From: Plasmodiophora brassicae | Lineage: Eukaryota; Endomyxa: Phytomyxea; Phytomyxea; Plasmodiophorida | Reading direction: 5' to 3' | NCBI GenBank assembly: GCA_036867785.1 | Contig: CP145419.1 | Location: forward strand, 620,001 to 684,000 | DNA: 64,000 nt | Shown: piece by piece, positions 43,497 to 54,762 of the stretch | How positions within the stretch are numbered: the stretch's first letter is position 1 | Layout of the letters: each line of letters begins with the position of its first letter | Made by a program: the position numbers and the translations under genes | The notes under the pieces: model-generated | The model's input: only the letters and a program-made list of their open reading frames with translations | Told to the model about the DNA's origin: nothing | Databases searched by the model: none

Positions 43497-46400
43497 ATGG
43501 TGGTCGTCGGGGCGTCGCCATCGTCGACGACAGTTAGGTCGGCCCGGTGGGACGCGGCTCCGCAATCTGCCCCTGCTGACCGAGGGTTGTGTGTGTGCTC
43601 ACAGGCAGCTGTGTTACCATTTCAAGCAGACGGGGAGTTGCACGTACGGCGACAAATGCCGTTTCGTGCACGACCAGACCGTGCGTCCCACCGAGGGTTG
43701 TGTGTGTGCTCACAGGCAGCTGTGTTACCATTTCAAGCAGACGGGGAGTTGCACGTACGGCGACAAATGCCGTTTCGTGCACGACCAGACCGTGCGTCCC
43801 AGTGACGCCGGGTGGGTCGCCCAATGCTCGTTCTTCATGCGGAACAACACGTGCAAGTTTGGGGATTCGTGCCGATATTCACATGACCGCACCACCATGG
43901 AACACGGGTCGCCACAGGGGGCCACCCGCGCGCTCGACGACATCGCTCGTGACCTGCACCGCGTCTTATCGTCGCCGGCGCTTGCGCAGCAGGGCTCCGA
44001 GTGTCTATGGGTCGGGCGGGATCCCGTTCGGGTCCCGCCCTGGCGCCGGTTCCTATCCCCCAACTGGTCGATCAACCACCCGAGGCAAACGAGGCAATTT
44101 GCGCTGGCGTGCTTTCACGCCCTTCAGTCAGAGGGCGACAGTGGAAACTTCCTCAAGGCCCTGGGCGGTACAAATCCGGCCTCGACGTCGTCGCTTGTCC
44201 GGGACATCGTCCACAACGTGACGTACGATGCGACGTCGTTCCAGATAGCGTTGGTGCCATTCGTAATGGCGCTGGCGCACAGCAGGGTCGTCGCCGGTCC
44301 GTATCCGGCGTATTCTAACGCCATCTACGCTGCCGTCGTCCAACACATCGACAAGTTCGTTGAGGCCTACATCGCTGGTGTCACGTCTGTGCTGGAGTCG
44401 CCGACGCCTGTGGCTGTCATCGGCGAAGTGGACGGTTTCGTTCCCATGACAATCAGTCAGATGCTTATCCCGTTCGTTAACTTCCTGTACGTGCTCTGCA
44501 TGCGATTCCAACGGCAGACCGTGTTTCACGACGCCATCTCGAAGCAAGTTCCAGTCTTGTTCGATCTCTGCCGACGATGGTCAGCTCGACTTTCATCAAA
44601 CACGCTGTACGATGAACGCCTTGGCGCCATCGAGAGCGAGTTCGCTGTTGATTGCGTGCGGTCTGTCCTCGGCAAGCTCGGCTCGATCTGTGCCAACGCC
44701 GAGAATCAGCTGTCTCTAGCAGCAATCCTACAGAACGATCGCTCGACGCGGTCAGCATCTCAAGCAAACAGTCCTTGGGCGTCTCTTCCGCGTCCCATCC
44801 CACCGGGCACCGTCGACGGCGTCACTGAGCGCCGTCGTCATGACAATGACCATGTCCAGATCGGAGAGATCCGGGTCATCCCAACGATGGACGAGATCGT
44901 CTGCCCAGTGCCGCCGGCGTTGCCCGGGAACTTTCAGCTGGACCCAAAGGCGCACTGGCTGCCCAGTGGTCCAGCTCGCCTCCTTGATACCCACTTTAGG
45001 CTGCTCCGAGAGGACATGCTAGCGTCCATGCGACGTGGCATTCAGGCGTTCCTCGCGGAAGCACAGGACCCTGAGACCGCTGCCCGCGTCAAGACTGGCA
45101 GGTTCCGGGCCGCTGTCCAGGCCGGCAGCCGGCCTCAGCCGGACATCGACGTGTTCGTATATGCCAACGCCTGCATTGTCGGATACAACCTCGACGTCGG
45201 ACAGGGTCCGTTCCTCGAGGTGCGGTTCTCTGCACCGCCTGGCGCCGATTTGAACTTCTGGGAGCGACACCGCCGTTTGGAGAACGGCGTCATGGTATGC
45301 TTGCTGCTTCGCAAACCCCAACCCACTGCTGCGTACGATCTGCATTTCGGCATCGTGGTCAAGCACGATCCGAAAGCGCTCGCCGAGACGAGTTGCGTCC
45401 GCGTCGTTCTGCGTGGATCGCCCATTCCCGAAGACGTCGTCGGGGCCGCCCTATGCAGCGGCCGCGATGACGCCACCAAGTTGCAGTCGCCACACTATCT
45501 GCTTGAGTCGGGGAGCGTTCTGTACGACGTGTACTATCATGTACTGAGCGCTCTGCAACGCTTCGACCCCGGGGCACTTTCGTTCCCGGACCTGCTTTGT
45601 CCTTCTGCAGGTCACAAGGACGTCGTCGCCAACCCGCCGTTGTACGCGAGGCGTCCCGGTTTCCATTTCGACCTCAGCTTCTTGATCACGAAGGACCGCC
45701 AGCAAGACGATTTTCCGTGTCGTCTCATTGTTGGATCGCAGCAGTCTGCTGATGACTGCGTTGAGCGCTTGATTAGGCAATCGACCATGGATGAAGGCCA
45801 ATGCCGAGCATTGGTCAGCGCGCTTCGCTCAGAAGTGTCCTGCATTCAAGGCCCGCCAGGCACTGGAAAATCCTACGTCGGTGTGCAGATCGTACTGTCT
45901 ATCATCCAGGCATTATCGACTCGTTTGGGGCACTCTGGTCCCGTTCTTGTGATCTGCTACACCAACCACGCTCTTGATCAGTTCTTATGCCTGCTTTTGT
46001 ACGCCGGCGTTGACAACGTCTCCAGGATCGGTGGTCGCACCTCCAGCGAAAGAATTGAACCGTACGCGGTCCATAACAAGACACGCCCAGAACCGGATAA
46101 ATCCACCAAGCAAGCGTTGTCCGAGCTGTACAATAGACGAGAAGGTCTGGTCAAGTCGTTCAACGAGAACGTCATTCGCATGAAGACGCTTCACAAGATG
46201 ACCTGGACGACGCTAAAGGAGTTCCTGTCCGATCGGTATCCCGACGTCCTTGACGAGTTCATGAAGCATGCAGATCATGAAGACAATGATGACTCGTGGT
46301 CATTCGTCGGCAAGAACAACCGACGGTTGACCGTTCTGGAGGAATGGTTAGAGCATGGACCGCCATCTCGTGTGAACCGATGCGGCGACGTCTGGTCGAT

Positions 46401-49400
46401 GACGCGCCATGAACGTCGTTCGCTGATGCAGTTCTGGGAGGGCGAGCTTCGGGACGAAATCGCGTCAACGCTCTCTGTGCAGGGCGATGAAATCAGGACA
46501 ATAACGACGGCGATTGGAGCGCTTCATGATCGGGCGAAGATCAGGTTGCTTCGGACGAAGGCTGTGATCGGGGCAACAACTACGGGCGCGGCCAAGTACC
46601 ACCATTTGATTGAGGGTGCGCGCCCAATCGTTCTTGTCTGTGAGGAAGCGGGCGAGATACTCGAGAGCCACCTACTGGCGACGCTGTCCAGCGGGCATGT
46701 ACAGCAGTTTATCAGCATCGGAGACCATCTCCAGTTGAGGCCGCACGTCGCTGAATACGACCTGTCGTCTGATTCTGCCACCGGAGCCAGATATCGACTC
46801 GATATGTCCATGTTTGAGAGACTTCAGCAACCCGAGTACAAGTTTCCGTTGCAAATCCTTGACATCCAGAGGCGAATGCGGCCGGTAATAAGCAGGCTGA
46901 TCAGGGAAACGCTGTACCCGCGGTTGCAGGATGGGTGCAACGTCGGGCAGTATCCCGATGTCGCCGGCATGTGCTCGAACGTCCACTTCTTCGACCACAG
47001 CCATCCCGAGGGTCAGCACGATGCTATGTCCGCTTCATCGTACTGGAACGAGTTCGAGGTCAACATGGTGGTCGCCTTGACGTTGTACCTGCTGAAGCAA
47101 GGCTACAGCGGGTCTGACATCACCATTCTAACGCCCTACGTCAGACAACTTCTACGGATCCGCCAGGCTCTGGCCAAGAGCATCATCGTCGTCGTCAACG
47201 AGCGCGACCAGGAGGAGATCGATCGGATGAAGGGCGACGCCATGTCTACCAGCGGTGAAGCACCGGTCGTAACAATGGCTCAAAAGGTGCCGCTCAACAA
47301 GTGTGTTCGTGTTTCAACCATCGACAACTTCCAAGGCGAGGAGTCAAAAGTCGTCATCATCAGTTTGGTGAGGAACTCGGGCCATCCCGATCGCATCGCG
47401 GCGAATCATCGGATCGGGTTCCTAAAGTCGCCCAACCGGATCAACGTCCTCTTGTCTCGGGCCATGCACGGCATGTTCCTCATTGGGCAAGCCGCCCTGC
47501 TTCGTGCCCGTTCCGCGATGTGGACCCAGCTGCTCGACCTCCTCGACGATGCCGTCAGCGATCGTTGGCGAATCCGGTGCCAGAACCATCCTCACGACAT
47601 TCGCGAAATTTCGACTCCTGACATGCTCAACATTATGGCGCCCGAAGGCGGGTGCCTGTTGCCGTGCGAATGCAAACTGGTCGGCTGTGGCCACCAGTGC
47701 CCTCGCCTATGCCACGCTGACCTACCCGATCACAAGGGCATCCACTGTCCGAAACCCTGCCCGCGTCTCCACAGAGACTGTCAGCACACGTGCCCGAAAC
47801 CATGCGGCGACCCGTGTGGGGATTGTGTCGTCGACATGGGCACTGTCGAGCTGCCGTGCGGGCACCCGTTCGATCATGCTCCCTGCCATTTATCACGGGA
47901 CCCGAACAGGATTCGCTGCCTGACTCTGGTCGATATGACCGTCCCTGCGTGTGGGCACGCTCAGACGTCTCCATGCTACGTAAGTCCCAGTGAAGTGTTC
48001 TGCAAGGTGGCCTGCGGTGCCGTTCTTCCATGCGGCCACTCCTGTTCTGCCCGATGCGGGCAATGTGCCCGGCTAACGTTGAGGAAGGTATGGAGTCCCG
48101 ACGTCGGCCTCCTCGGTCCACTGGCGGATGGCCGCACTGAGCATCCACCCTGCTCGATTCGATGTGGCAGGCGTCTGGAGTGCCAGATGCATTCCTGTCC
48201 CGCAAGATGCCATCCCAAAGATCAGCCGTGCCCGCCTTGTCAGCAGACGTGCACGTTGATGCGATGCCCACATTCACGTTGCAATCACGCTTGCGGTAAG
48301 CCATGTCGGCCTTGTATTGAGCCTTGCCTGTGGGAATGCTCCCACCGGCAACGGTGTCCCATGCCGTGTGGAGCACCATGTACGCGTCTGCCCTGCAATG
48401 AGAGGTGCAGCGAGATGTTGCCCTGCGGGCATCGATGCCCTTCCGTTTGCGGGGAACCGTGCCCGGCAACGAAATTCTGCCAGGTCTGCGCGCCGGATGC
48501 CATCAAAGGTTTACAAGCCGATCTGTTCGAGTTCAAAACATACTCTGCTATTGACGTCAACTTAACGCCCATCATTGTTCTTGAGTGTGGCCATTTGAAG
48601 ACTGCCGAATCGTTGGACGGCGCCGTCGCTCTGACCGAGTTCTACAAGCGAGACCCGGATGGCTCCTGGACCGACGATGGATCGTTCCCGAGTCGCCACA
48701 ACGAACTTGTCAAGATGCCCCTCTGTCCAGATTGTCGGGCGCCCATTCGTTCTGTCCGGCGTTACGGTCGCATCATCAAGCAGGCCGCCATTGACGTCGC
48801 CGAACGCATCTTCCTCCAGAACGCGAACAGACCGCTCGCTGTCCTGAACCAGAAGGTGCACGATGTCATCGAGGAAGGGCCTGGCGGGCAGAAGCGTGGC
48901 GGTTTGACTGGGCGTCAGATACATGACGCGTTCAAGAGCCTCTTGTCGGAGATCGAGAACTATGAGACATTCGCCTATGAATCCCCTGAGCGCGTGATCT
49001 ACGACGCCAGTGTTGTTATGCTGAATCACCGTCGACTGCCGGAGTGCACCAGTCTCATGCCGCCATTGCCAAGAGCGCGATTCCTCGGCGGTGCGATCCT
49101 GCTTCGGTCCCAGGTGCTCGGCGAGTGTGCCCGGATGCTTGCAGATGCGGCCGCCGAACAAGGCAAGGCGCTGAAAACGATCGCATTCGAGTCGCGCGCT
49201 ACAGTTGAACTCGCAATGGCGCTCAGCAAGAAGGCGTACGACGTGTTCACCGAGTCGAAGAATATGTCGCTGGCGTGTGCTGCGAAATTCGAGTACGTTT
49301 CGCAGGGTCGCGACTGGATCCTAATTCTTAGGCGGCACCGGTCATCATGGCGTTCGATGACTGACGAAGAATCCTTACGACGAACGCGCGCGTTTGCCGA

Positions 49401-49773
49401 ACATCTTCGTCGCGACGAATTGCCTCTCTGCTGCGTAAGCGAGAACTTCCTGAACACGAACGCAGAACGCGTTGATGCCCTGGCGCGATCCTTGAGCCGT
49501 ATCGTTGTGGGCGACGTCTTCTATCAGCGCGTTCCCGAAGAAGAACAGCGTATGGTGTTCCACGCCATGCAGCAGCAGGAATTTCACGGCACGGGGCACT
49601 GGTACCGCTGCCCAAACGGACACATGTACACGGTGGGCGAATGCGGTATGGCCATGCAGCGCTCAACCTGTCCCGAGTGTGGCGCGACGATTGGTGGCGC
49701 TGACCATTCGTTTGATCCGGGGAACGTTCACGCCGGCGATTTCGAGCGTCGCATGGGCCATGGGCATGGCTGA
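43497..49773 (+). CDS. ZNFX1-type SF1 helicase with CCCH fingers, NFX1 repeats and RZ finger
   Basis: Exon 1 43497-43537, a 67-nt intron, and exon 2 43605-49773; about 2,069 residues. The splice restores MVVVGASPSSTTVRQLCYHF. Three CX8CX5CX3H fingers open the protein. After a ZNFX1-like N-terminal region come helicase motifs: Walker A QGPPGTGKSY, VLVCEEAGEI, ISIGDHLQLRPHVAEYDLS, DIQRRMRPVISRLI, and VSTIDNFQGEESKVVIISLV with NVLLSRA. Then follow many NFX1-type Cys/His repeats (CGHQCPRLCH, CPKPCGDPCG, CGHSCSARCGQC). The last 60 residues carry an RZ-type finger (WYRCPNGHMYTVGECG, then CPECGATIGG). ZNFX1 proteins act in RNA surveillance, small-RNA inheritance and antiviral sensing. N-terminal CCCH fingers are not part of animal ZNFX1. 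Confidence 0.9.
43579..43800 (+). repeat. Exact 111-bp tandem duplication within the ZNFX1-like gene
   Basis: Copy 1 is 43579-43689, copy 2 is 43690-43800, with no difference seen. The unit covers the last 26 nt of intron 1 including its acceptor, and all of one CCCH finger. Being 37 codons long it keeps the frame. Confidence 0.93.
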
Positions 49774-49982
49774 CTTCCGTACCACTTACCAGACCCCCTG
49801 TCGCCCATAAGGCCATAACACATCCCGCAAATTCGTTCGATCGACCCATTTCCGAATAAAGAAATCCGCGTTGCACAGTCGTTTGTGCCAGCAGCTCTTA
49901 TGGAGCTCGGCTTTTGGGAGCCGCCTCGACGCGCAACTTCTATCCCGAAGCGGTCGCTCCGGATCAAAAGACGAACGCCGGG

Positions 49983-51674
49983 ATGGGGGTCGCTGCTGGC
50001 GCCGAACCGGGTGGGGTCGGCAGGCTGGCGGGCCCGTCCGCGTTCTGGATGCTGTGGGCGTCGCAGATCGTCTCGCTGCTCGGCACCGACATGACGCGGT
50101 TCGCCCTGCGCCTGTGGGCGTTCCGCGAAGCCGACGAGATGAGCGATTTCGCCTGGCTGACGTTCTTCGCCGAGGTCCATCTATATATCTCGCTCTGCGG
50201 CAACGTTTCTTGCGATCCTGGGCCAACCGCTGCATGCTCACTATAGGCGCCGTCACTCTTGCTATCACCCGTTGCCGGCCTGGTCGCTGATCGGCTGCCT
50301 CGCAAGTCAGGTCGGGGCACCGGCGTCTGAAACGTCGGCCGCGATCGTAATGATGTTCCGGGTGGCAGTGATGGCCGTATCCGACGCGCTGTCCATGGCG
50401 TCGAATGTGGCGCTGTTCCTCATGTACCAGTCTGGAACGATGACATTGTCGGGGCTGTACGTCGCGAATGCGATCCAGTCGATATGCAATTCGTTCCAGT
50501 GGCCGGCCTTCATCGCGACCATGACGACCCTGATCCCGAAGAAGGACCTTGTTCGCTACGGGGCGCTGAACGAGGTCAGAGGCGCTGGCTGTTTCCCATC
50601 GTTCGCGCTCCCTGATTGCCCTGTTCGTGCTATTAGGCGATCCCCGCTCTGGTGATGCTGTTCGCGCCTTCCATTGCGGCGGGCGTGCTCTCATCGACCA
50701 ATAACGATATCCGCATCGTGTTCTACATCGAGTTCGCATCGTTCGTCGTCGGATTCGTGATTCTCGTCGGCGCGGCACTGCCACGACAACAACAACTGGG
50801 AAAGCAGCACGTTGCAGTCGCCGATATCCAGGTCAGTGCTGCTGCTTCAGCCAATGGTGTCTATCCGACTCGTCTTCATGTCCCGGTAGCACGATCTGAT
50901 CGAGCCGTTCGCGTTCCTTCGTCGCCGCTCAGGCCTGTGCTTGCTCATGGCGTTCCTGTTCCTGACGAACTTCTCGGCGGGTATCAACCAAGTGCTGATG
51001 ACGCCCATGATCCTGGGTTTCGCCAGCGGGTCGGCGCTGGGCATAATCCTGACCGCATCAGGACTGGGTGGAATCGCAGGCAGCGTCCTGCTCAGCATGT
51101 ACGGGGGCCCGTCCAACAACGCTGCTGGAATGCTGGTCGGCTGCATGGCGCAGGTTGGCCTGGACGATCTATTCCCAGTGGGTGTCTCATGCGTTTCCGC
51201 GCTTAGGGTGTCCTTCTAGCAGCCTCGGGCCTGTTCGCAAACAGCATCGCCATCGTCACGATTGCGTTCGTCTACATGATGGTGATTCCGACTGTCCGCG
51301 TCTGCCGTCAGGCGATCTTCCAGAAGAAGACCCCGCCGGAGATGCTGGGCCGCGTCTTCTCCATTCAGCGGGCCATCCAGCGCGCCGCCCTGCCCCTGTC
51401 CGCCGTCGTTAGCGGCGCCCTGGCCGATGTCTTCGAACCGTACCTCATTGACCGGCATGCGCCTCTTGCGAACAGCATCGGCGCCGTCGTCGGCGTTGGC
51501 AAGGGTCGCGGCATCGCTCTGATCTTCATCCTTCTCGGGGTCGGCCTGCTCACCGCCAGTGTCGCCGCCTACTGCTACGAACCGCTCCGGTGCATTGAAT
51601 TGCACCTGCCCGACTGCAAGCCGCTCAGCGTCGTGGACGACGACGGCGCCAGCGCGAAAGCGAAGCAACGATAA
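49983..51674 (+). CDS. MFS transporter of the DHA3/MefA-like exporter type
   Basis: Six exons; the first ends after FAE (near 50173) and others start near 50247, 50369, 50638, 50889 and 51207, the last ending at 51674. About 480 residues. N-terminal: SAFWMLWASQIVSLLGTDMT-RFALRLW, the typical opening of DHA3 exporters, then the signature loop LLSPVAGLVADRLPRK. Later come AIQSICNSFQWPAFIATMTT, IPKKDLVRYGALNE, the C-half TPMILGFASGSALGIILTAS and KTPPEMLGRVFSIQRAIQRA. This subfamily is common in bacteria as macrolide, siderophore or drug exporters. The introns show the gene is nuclear; bacterial origin is an inference. Substrate unknown. Confidence 0.82.
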
Positions 51675-51919
51675 ACGAGACATCTGTCATTAGCGCTTGG
51701 GCGCACAGGCACCGACGGGGAGTGCCGAGCACCCCTCGTTGCCCAGGACCTCGACCGCGCTCCCAGCAGCACGTCAAGTAGGCGACGAGGCTGCGAGTAC
51801 AACGCGGACGGGGATAGGGGCGGTCTGCTGGATGTATAATGAATATGTTAAGTGAGGCAGGCGATCACAACATAATGATGGCGTAGGAGCACACGGGCGG
51901 GCGAACACGGCGCGTGGCG

Positions 51920-52863
51920 TCATGCGGCGTCGGGGGCGAAGTCCAGGGCGGATACAGGGGAGCTGGGCGGCGACCCGTCGTACTCCTGCTTGTACACCTG
52001 GAACAGCAGCTGGACGCACCGACGGAGGTCGTCGCTCCTGCTGTGCTTGCTGCAGGACGCCCAGACGGGCGGCAGGTCGGACATGATCCTGGCGGCCTGC
52101 ACGACGCAGGCGCCGACGACGGACGCGCTCCATTGGTTGAACTCGTAGTGCATCAGGGCGACCCGGGCCAGCCGCGTCTGCCGTCGTTCCAGGTCCCGCG
52201 ACGCGTGCGCCCTGCCGCTCAGCAGGTCGCTGACCTCGGCGTACATCGCGGCGAACTCCAGGATGGACGGCGGGCGGACGTTCCACGACAGCGCGACGAG
52301 GATCGACCGCTCCATCTGGACCACTTCTCTCTGCGGGTACGCGCCCTCGGCGCACAGCACGAACGCGCTCACCGACGGTACACGACCGGCGGGCTCGGCG
52401 TACTTTGCTGCACAGGCGAACCACCCACGACGTTAGCAGGGCGGACACGGCGCGGGCGACCGGCGCCCCATCCCCCCGTACCGGCGATCAGGACGGCGCA
52501 GATGGCGACCAGCTGCCACTTCGTGCGGCAGATCACGAACCGCGACAGGGCGCGGTCGACGTGGTTGACGGCCATGTGCAGCGTCGCCTGCGTCAGCCCG
52601 AACTCGTCGACGACCTGCGCCATGAACTCGACCAGGACCCGCCGGTGCTTCACGTACGCGGCCGTCGGCGCGAACGTCGCGTACGCCGCCTGGCGCGTCA
52701 GCATCGCGTCGACCTCGCCCCCCAGCACGCCCAGGCGCCCGTCGTCCATTGGCGGCAAGATTCGACGACGCTCGGCGGCGCTCTTTCCGACTGACGTCAA
52801 CTTGGCACCCCTGGCCCGCCCCCTCCCCCCCGCACGCCGCCGCCCGACCCCAAACGACGCCAT
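51920..52863 (-). CDS. Cyclin-box protein, not of the B type
   Basis: Exon 1 runs from ATG 52863 to about 52495, then an intron with GTACGG donor and TGCAG acceptor, and exon 2 to 51920; about 290 residues. Exon 1 carries YVKHRRVLVEFMAQVVDEFG and LHMAVNHVDRALSRFVICRT-KWQLVAICAVLIA; exon 2 continues AKYAEPAGRVPSVSAFVLCA, the K-Y-E/A-E cyclin landmark, then EVVQMERSILVALSWNVRPP-SILEFAAMYAEV. There is no destruction box and the MRxxLxDWLxEV motif is diverged, so a G1-type or specialised cyclin is likely. The GC content is extreme near its start. Confidence 0.82.
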
Positions 52864-53188
52864 CGCGCGCAGATGCGGGGCGCACGTCGCGACGTCGCCC
52901 TAGGGGGGGAAATCGGCGCCGCACCCGCACCCGCCGCACCGCACCGCACGGCGGCGGCTGCGCGTCGCACGTCACGACGAACGACGGCGGCGGCCATGCC
53001 GCCCGTCAACGTTACGCGCGCGCGCGACACCGTTACACGCGCGCCGCCTTCGTGCTGTAGGGGGGGGGCGCACAGCCACAGCCACCTCCGTCGCCCCGGG
53101 CTACCCTGATCGGGCGAGGCCCAATGGCGTGCTGCCGCCGTCGTGGTGGTGGTGACTCACGACCCGCGGCAACGAGTTCCGTCCCAGA
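52864..53188. other. Very GC-rich divergent intergenic region
   Basis: Separates the minus-strand cyclin and plus-strand PGAP4 genes. It holds alternating CG-rich blocks, G runs (GGGGGGG at 52903-52909 and GGGGGGGG near 53060) and (CG)n stretches (53017-53026). No gene is seen. Likely a shared promoter. Confidence 0.5.
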
Positions 53189-54577
53189 ATGGAACGGATC
53201 TCGCTTCTGAGCCATCGCGTGGTCGTCAGCGACGACGACAGCGACGGCGCCGATGGTGTCGGGCCGGCAACGACTAACAGGCCCGCATTGACGGTGTGGG
53301 ATCGCGTGCCTCCCGGGCGGTCGCTGTGGACGCTGGTCCTTGCCGTCACGGCGATCGTCAGCGTTGGCGCGATCGCATGCGCGCTGACCGTGGCCGTTCA
53401 TCATCCACACAGCATCGTCAACCCAGCGGGGCTTGTCGAGGAACGTCGCGCGCAGCACGACGATGCCGTCGGGAAGGCCACGCGGTACTTCCTGGACGAA
53501 CGCCGGCCGCGCCCTGTGCTCGCTCAGGCGCACCCCGAGGTCACGCTGGTCGCCATGACCGTCCGGCGAGCGGTGCCGTACATCCAGGTCTGGATGTGGT
53601 CGCTGCTGACAAGGCACGACCCCGACACTCTGAGGCGCACCTCCATCGTTGTCATCAACCACGGTGGAGAGGATAACGCCGCCAGCGTTGCTCCGTTCCG
53701 GGCGGACGGCATCGAGGTCGTCTCCATCGACGACTACGATCGCAGCCAGTGGCTCTCGATGCAGTACGTCGGGTTCGTCCACGCCCTGCAGGCCTGCCGG
53801 ATGAAATCGTCGACTTGGTGCGTTGTCTGCGAAGAGGATGGCCTGTGGGCGCGAGACTCCATCGACGTCTTCCTGCGTCTCGCCGAGCAGGTCCCGGCGA
53901 CATCCGATACCATGGTCAAGCTGTTCAGGCCCACCACCTTCGACGGGTGGCGTACCGATCGCCTGTGGCAATTGGCCTTCGAGCTGGGTCTCCTACCGGT
54001 TGCGATCGCCGTCCTCCTCACTTCCTGTGTCGTTGCCCTTATGGTCGTGCTGACCAAGCGTCGGGCAGTACCCCACAGAGGCCTGGTTCGCCGTCGGATT
54101 CGTCTATCGGTCCTGGTCCTGATGGCGCTCATCTGGATCGACGTGATCGTCTGCTGCCTGATCCTCGGCAGACAGAACGTCGTCGACCTGGTCACGTGGG
54201 ATCGTTCGCCCGGCCTGGAACCGTGCCCGTTCCCGCTGTCGAACATCGCGATCGCGTTTCGTGGCGCTGCCGGGATACGCGCTCTGGAACGCCATCTCTC
54301 CGCCCTGCTCTCCAAATCAGGGGACCTGCAGCAGATCGACCTGGAGGTCTACGCCTGGGCCGAGCGGAACGACTGGGCCATCCTGCAGACCAGGCCGTCG
54401 CTCGTCCAGCACATCGGCGCCTTCTCGTCGAACCGCCACAAGAACCAGGGCGATTTCGCGCAGATGCTCCAGGACCATCGGTACCGCGACGACGCGCCGG
54501 CCACTGCCTCGCCCTACTATACAATTGGACGCGCCCGCCCTTCCCCGATGGCGTTCGTTCGGCCCATGGGCACATAA
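53189..54577 (+). CDS. PGAP4 (TMEM246)-like GPI-glycan side-chain glycosyltransferase
   Basis: One exon, 462 residues. An N-terminal anchor helix (LWTLVLAVTAIVSVGAIACA) is followed by the first half of a GT-A-like domain (EVTLVAMTVRRAVPYIQVWM, IVVINHGGEDNAA, WCVVCEEDGLWARDS). Then come two tandem membrane helices (LGLLPVAIAVLLTSCVVALM and LSVLVLMALIWIDVIVCCLI), and the rest of the catalytic domain (PLSNIAIAFRGAAGIRALER, QQIDLEVYAWAER). This layout, a GT-A domain split by two adjacent membrane spans, is the described hallmark of PGAP4, which adds GalNAc to the GPI anchor in the Golgi. The donor in this organism is not known. Confidence 0.78.
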   Translation: MERISLLSHRVVVSDDDSDGADGVGPATTNRPALTVWDRVPPGRSLWTLVLAVTAIVSVGAIACALTVAVHHPHSIVNPAGLVEERRAQHDDAVGKATRYFLDERRPRPVLAQAHPEVTLVAMTVRRAVPYIQVWMWSLLTRHDPDTLRRTSIVVINHGGEDNAASVAPFRADGIEVVSIDDYDRSQWLSMQYVGFVHALQACRMKSSTWCVVCEEDGLWARDSIDVFLRLAEQVPATSDTMVKLFRPTTFDGWRTDRLWQLAFELGLLPVAIAVLLTSCVVALMVVLTKRRAVPHRGLVRRRIRLSVLVLMALIWIDVIVCCLILGRQNVVDLVTWDRSPGLEPCPFPLSNIAIAFRGAAGIRALERHLSALLSKSGDLQQIDLEVYAWAERNDWAILQTRPSLVQHIGAFSSNRHKNQGDFAQMLQDHRYRDDAPATASPYYTIGRARPSPMAFVRPMGT

Positions 54578-54762
54578 AGAACCGCCGACAGGCACCGTTG
54601 GCAGCGCTGTGTGGTCTGCTGTTTACGCAGGCAGCCGCGTCGTTGTCAGCCGAGGGACGTCGTCCCTCGTGCCAGCTGATTGATCAATGAGGCGCACGTA
54701 GTGAGTGGGGTGCGGAGCCGGGTCGTTGCCGTTTCGGATGGAATGTTCATTTGCGAATTTGG

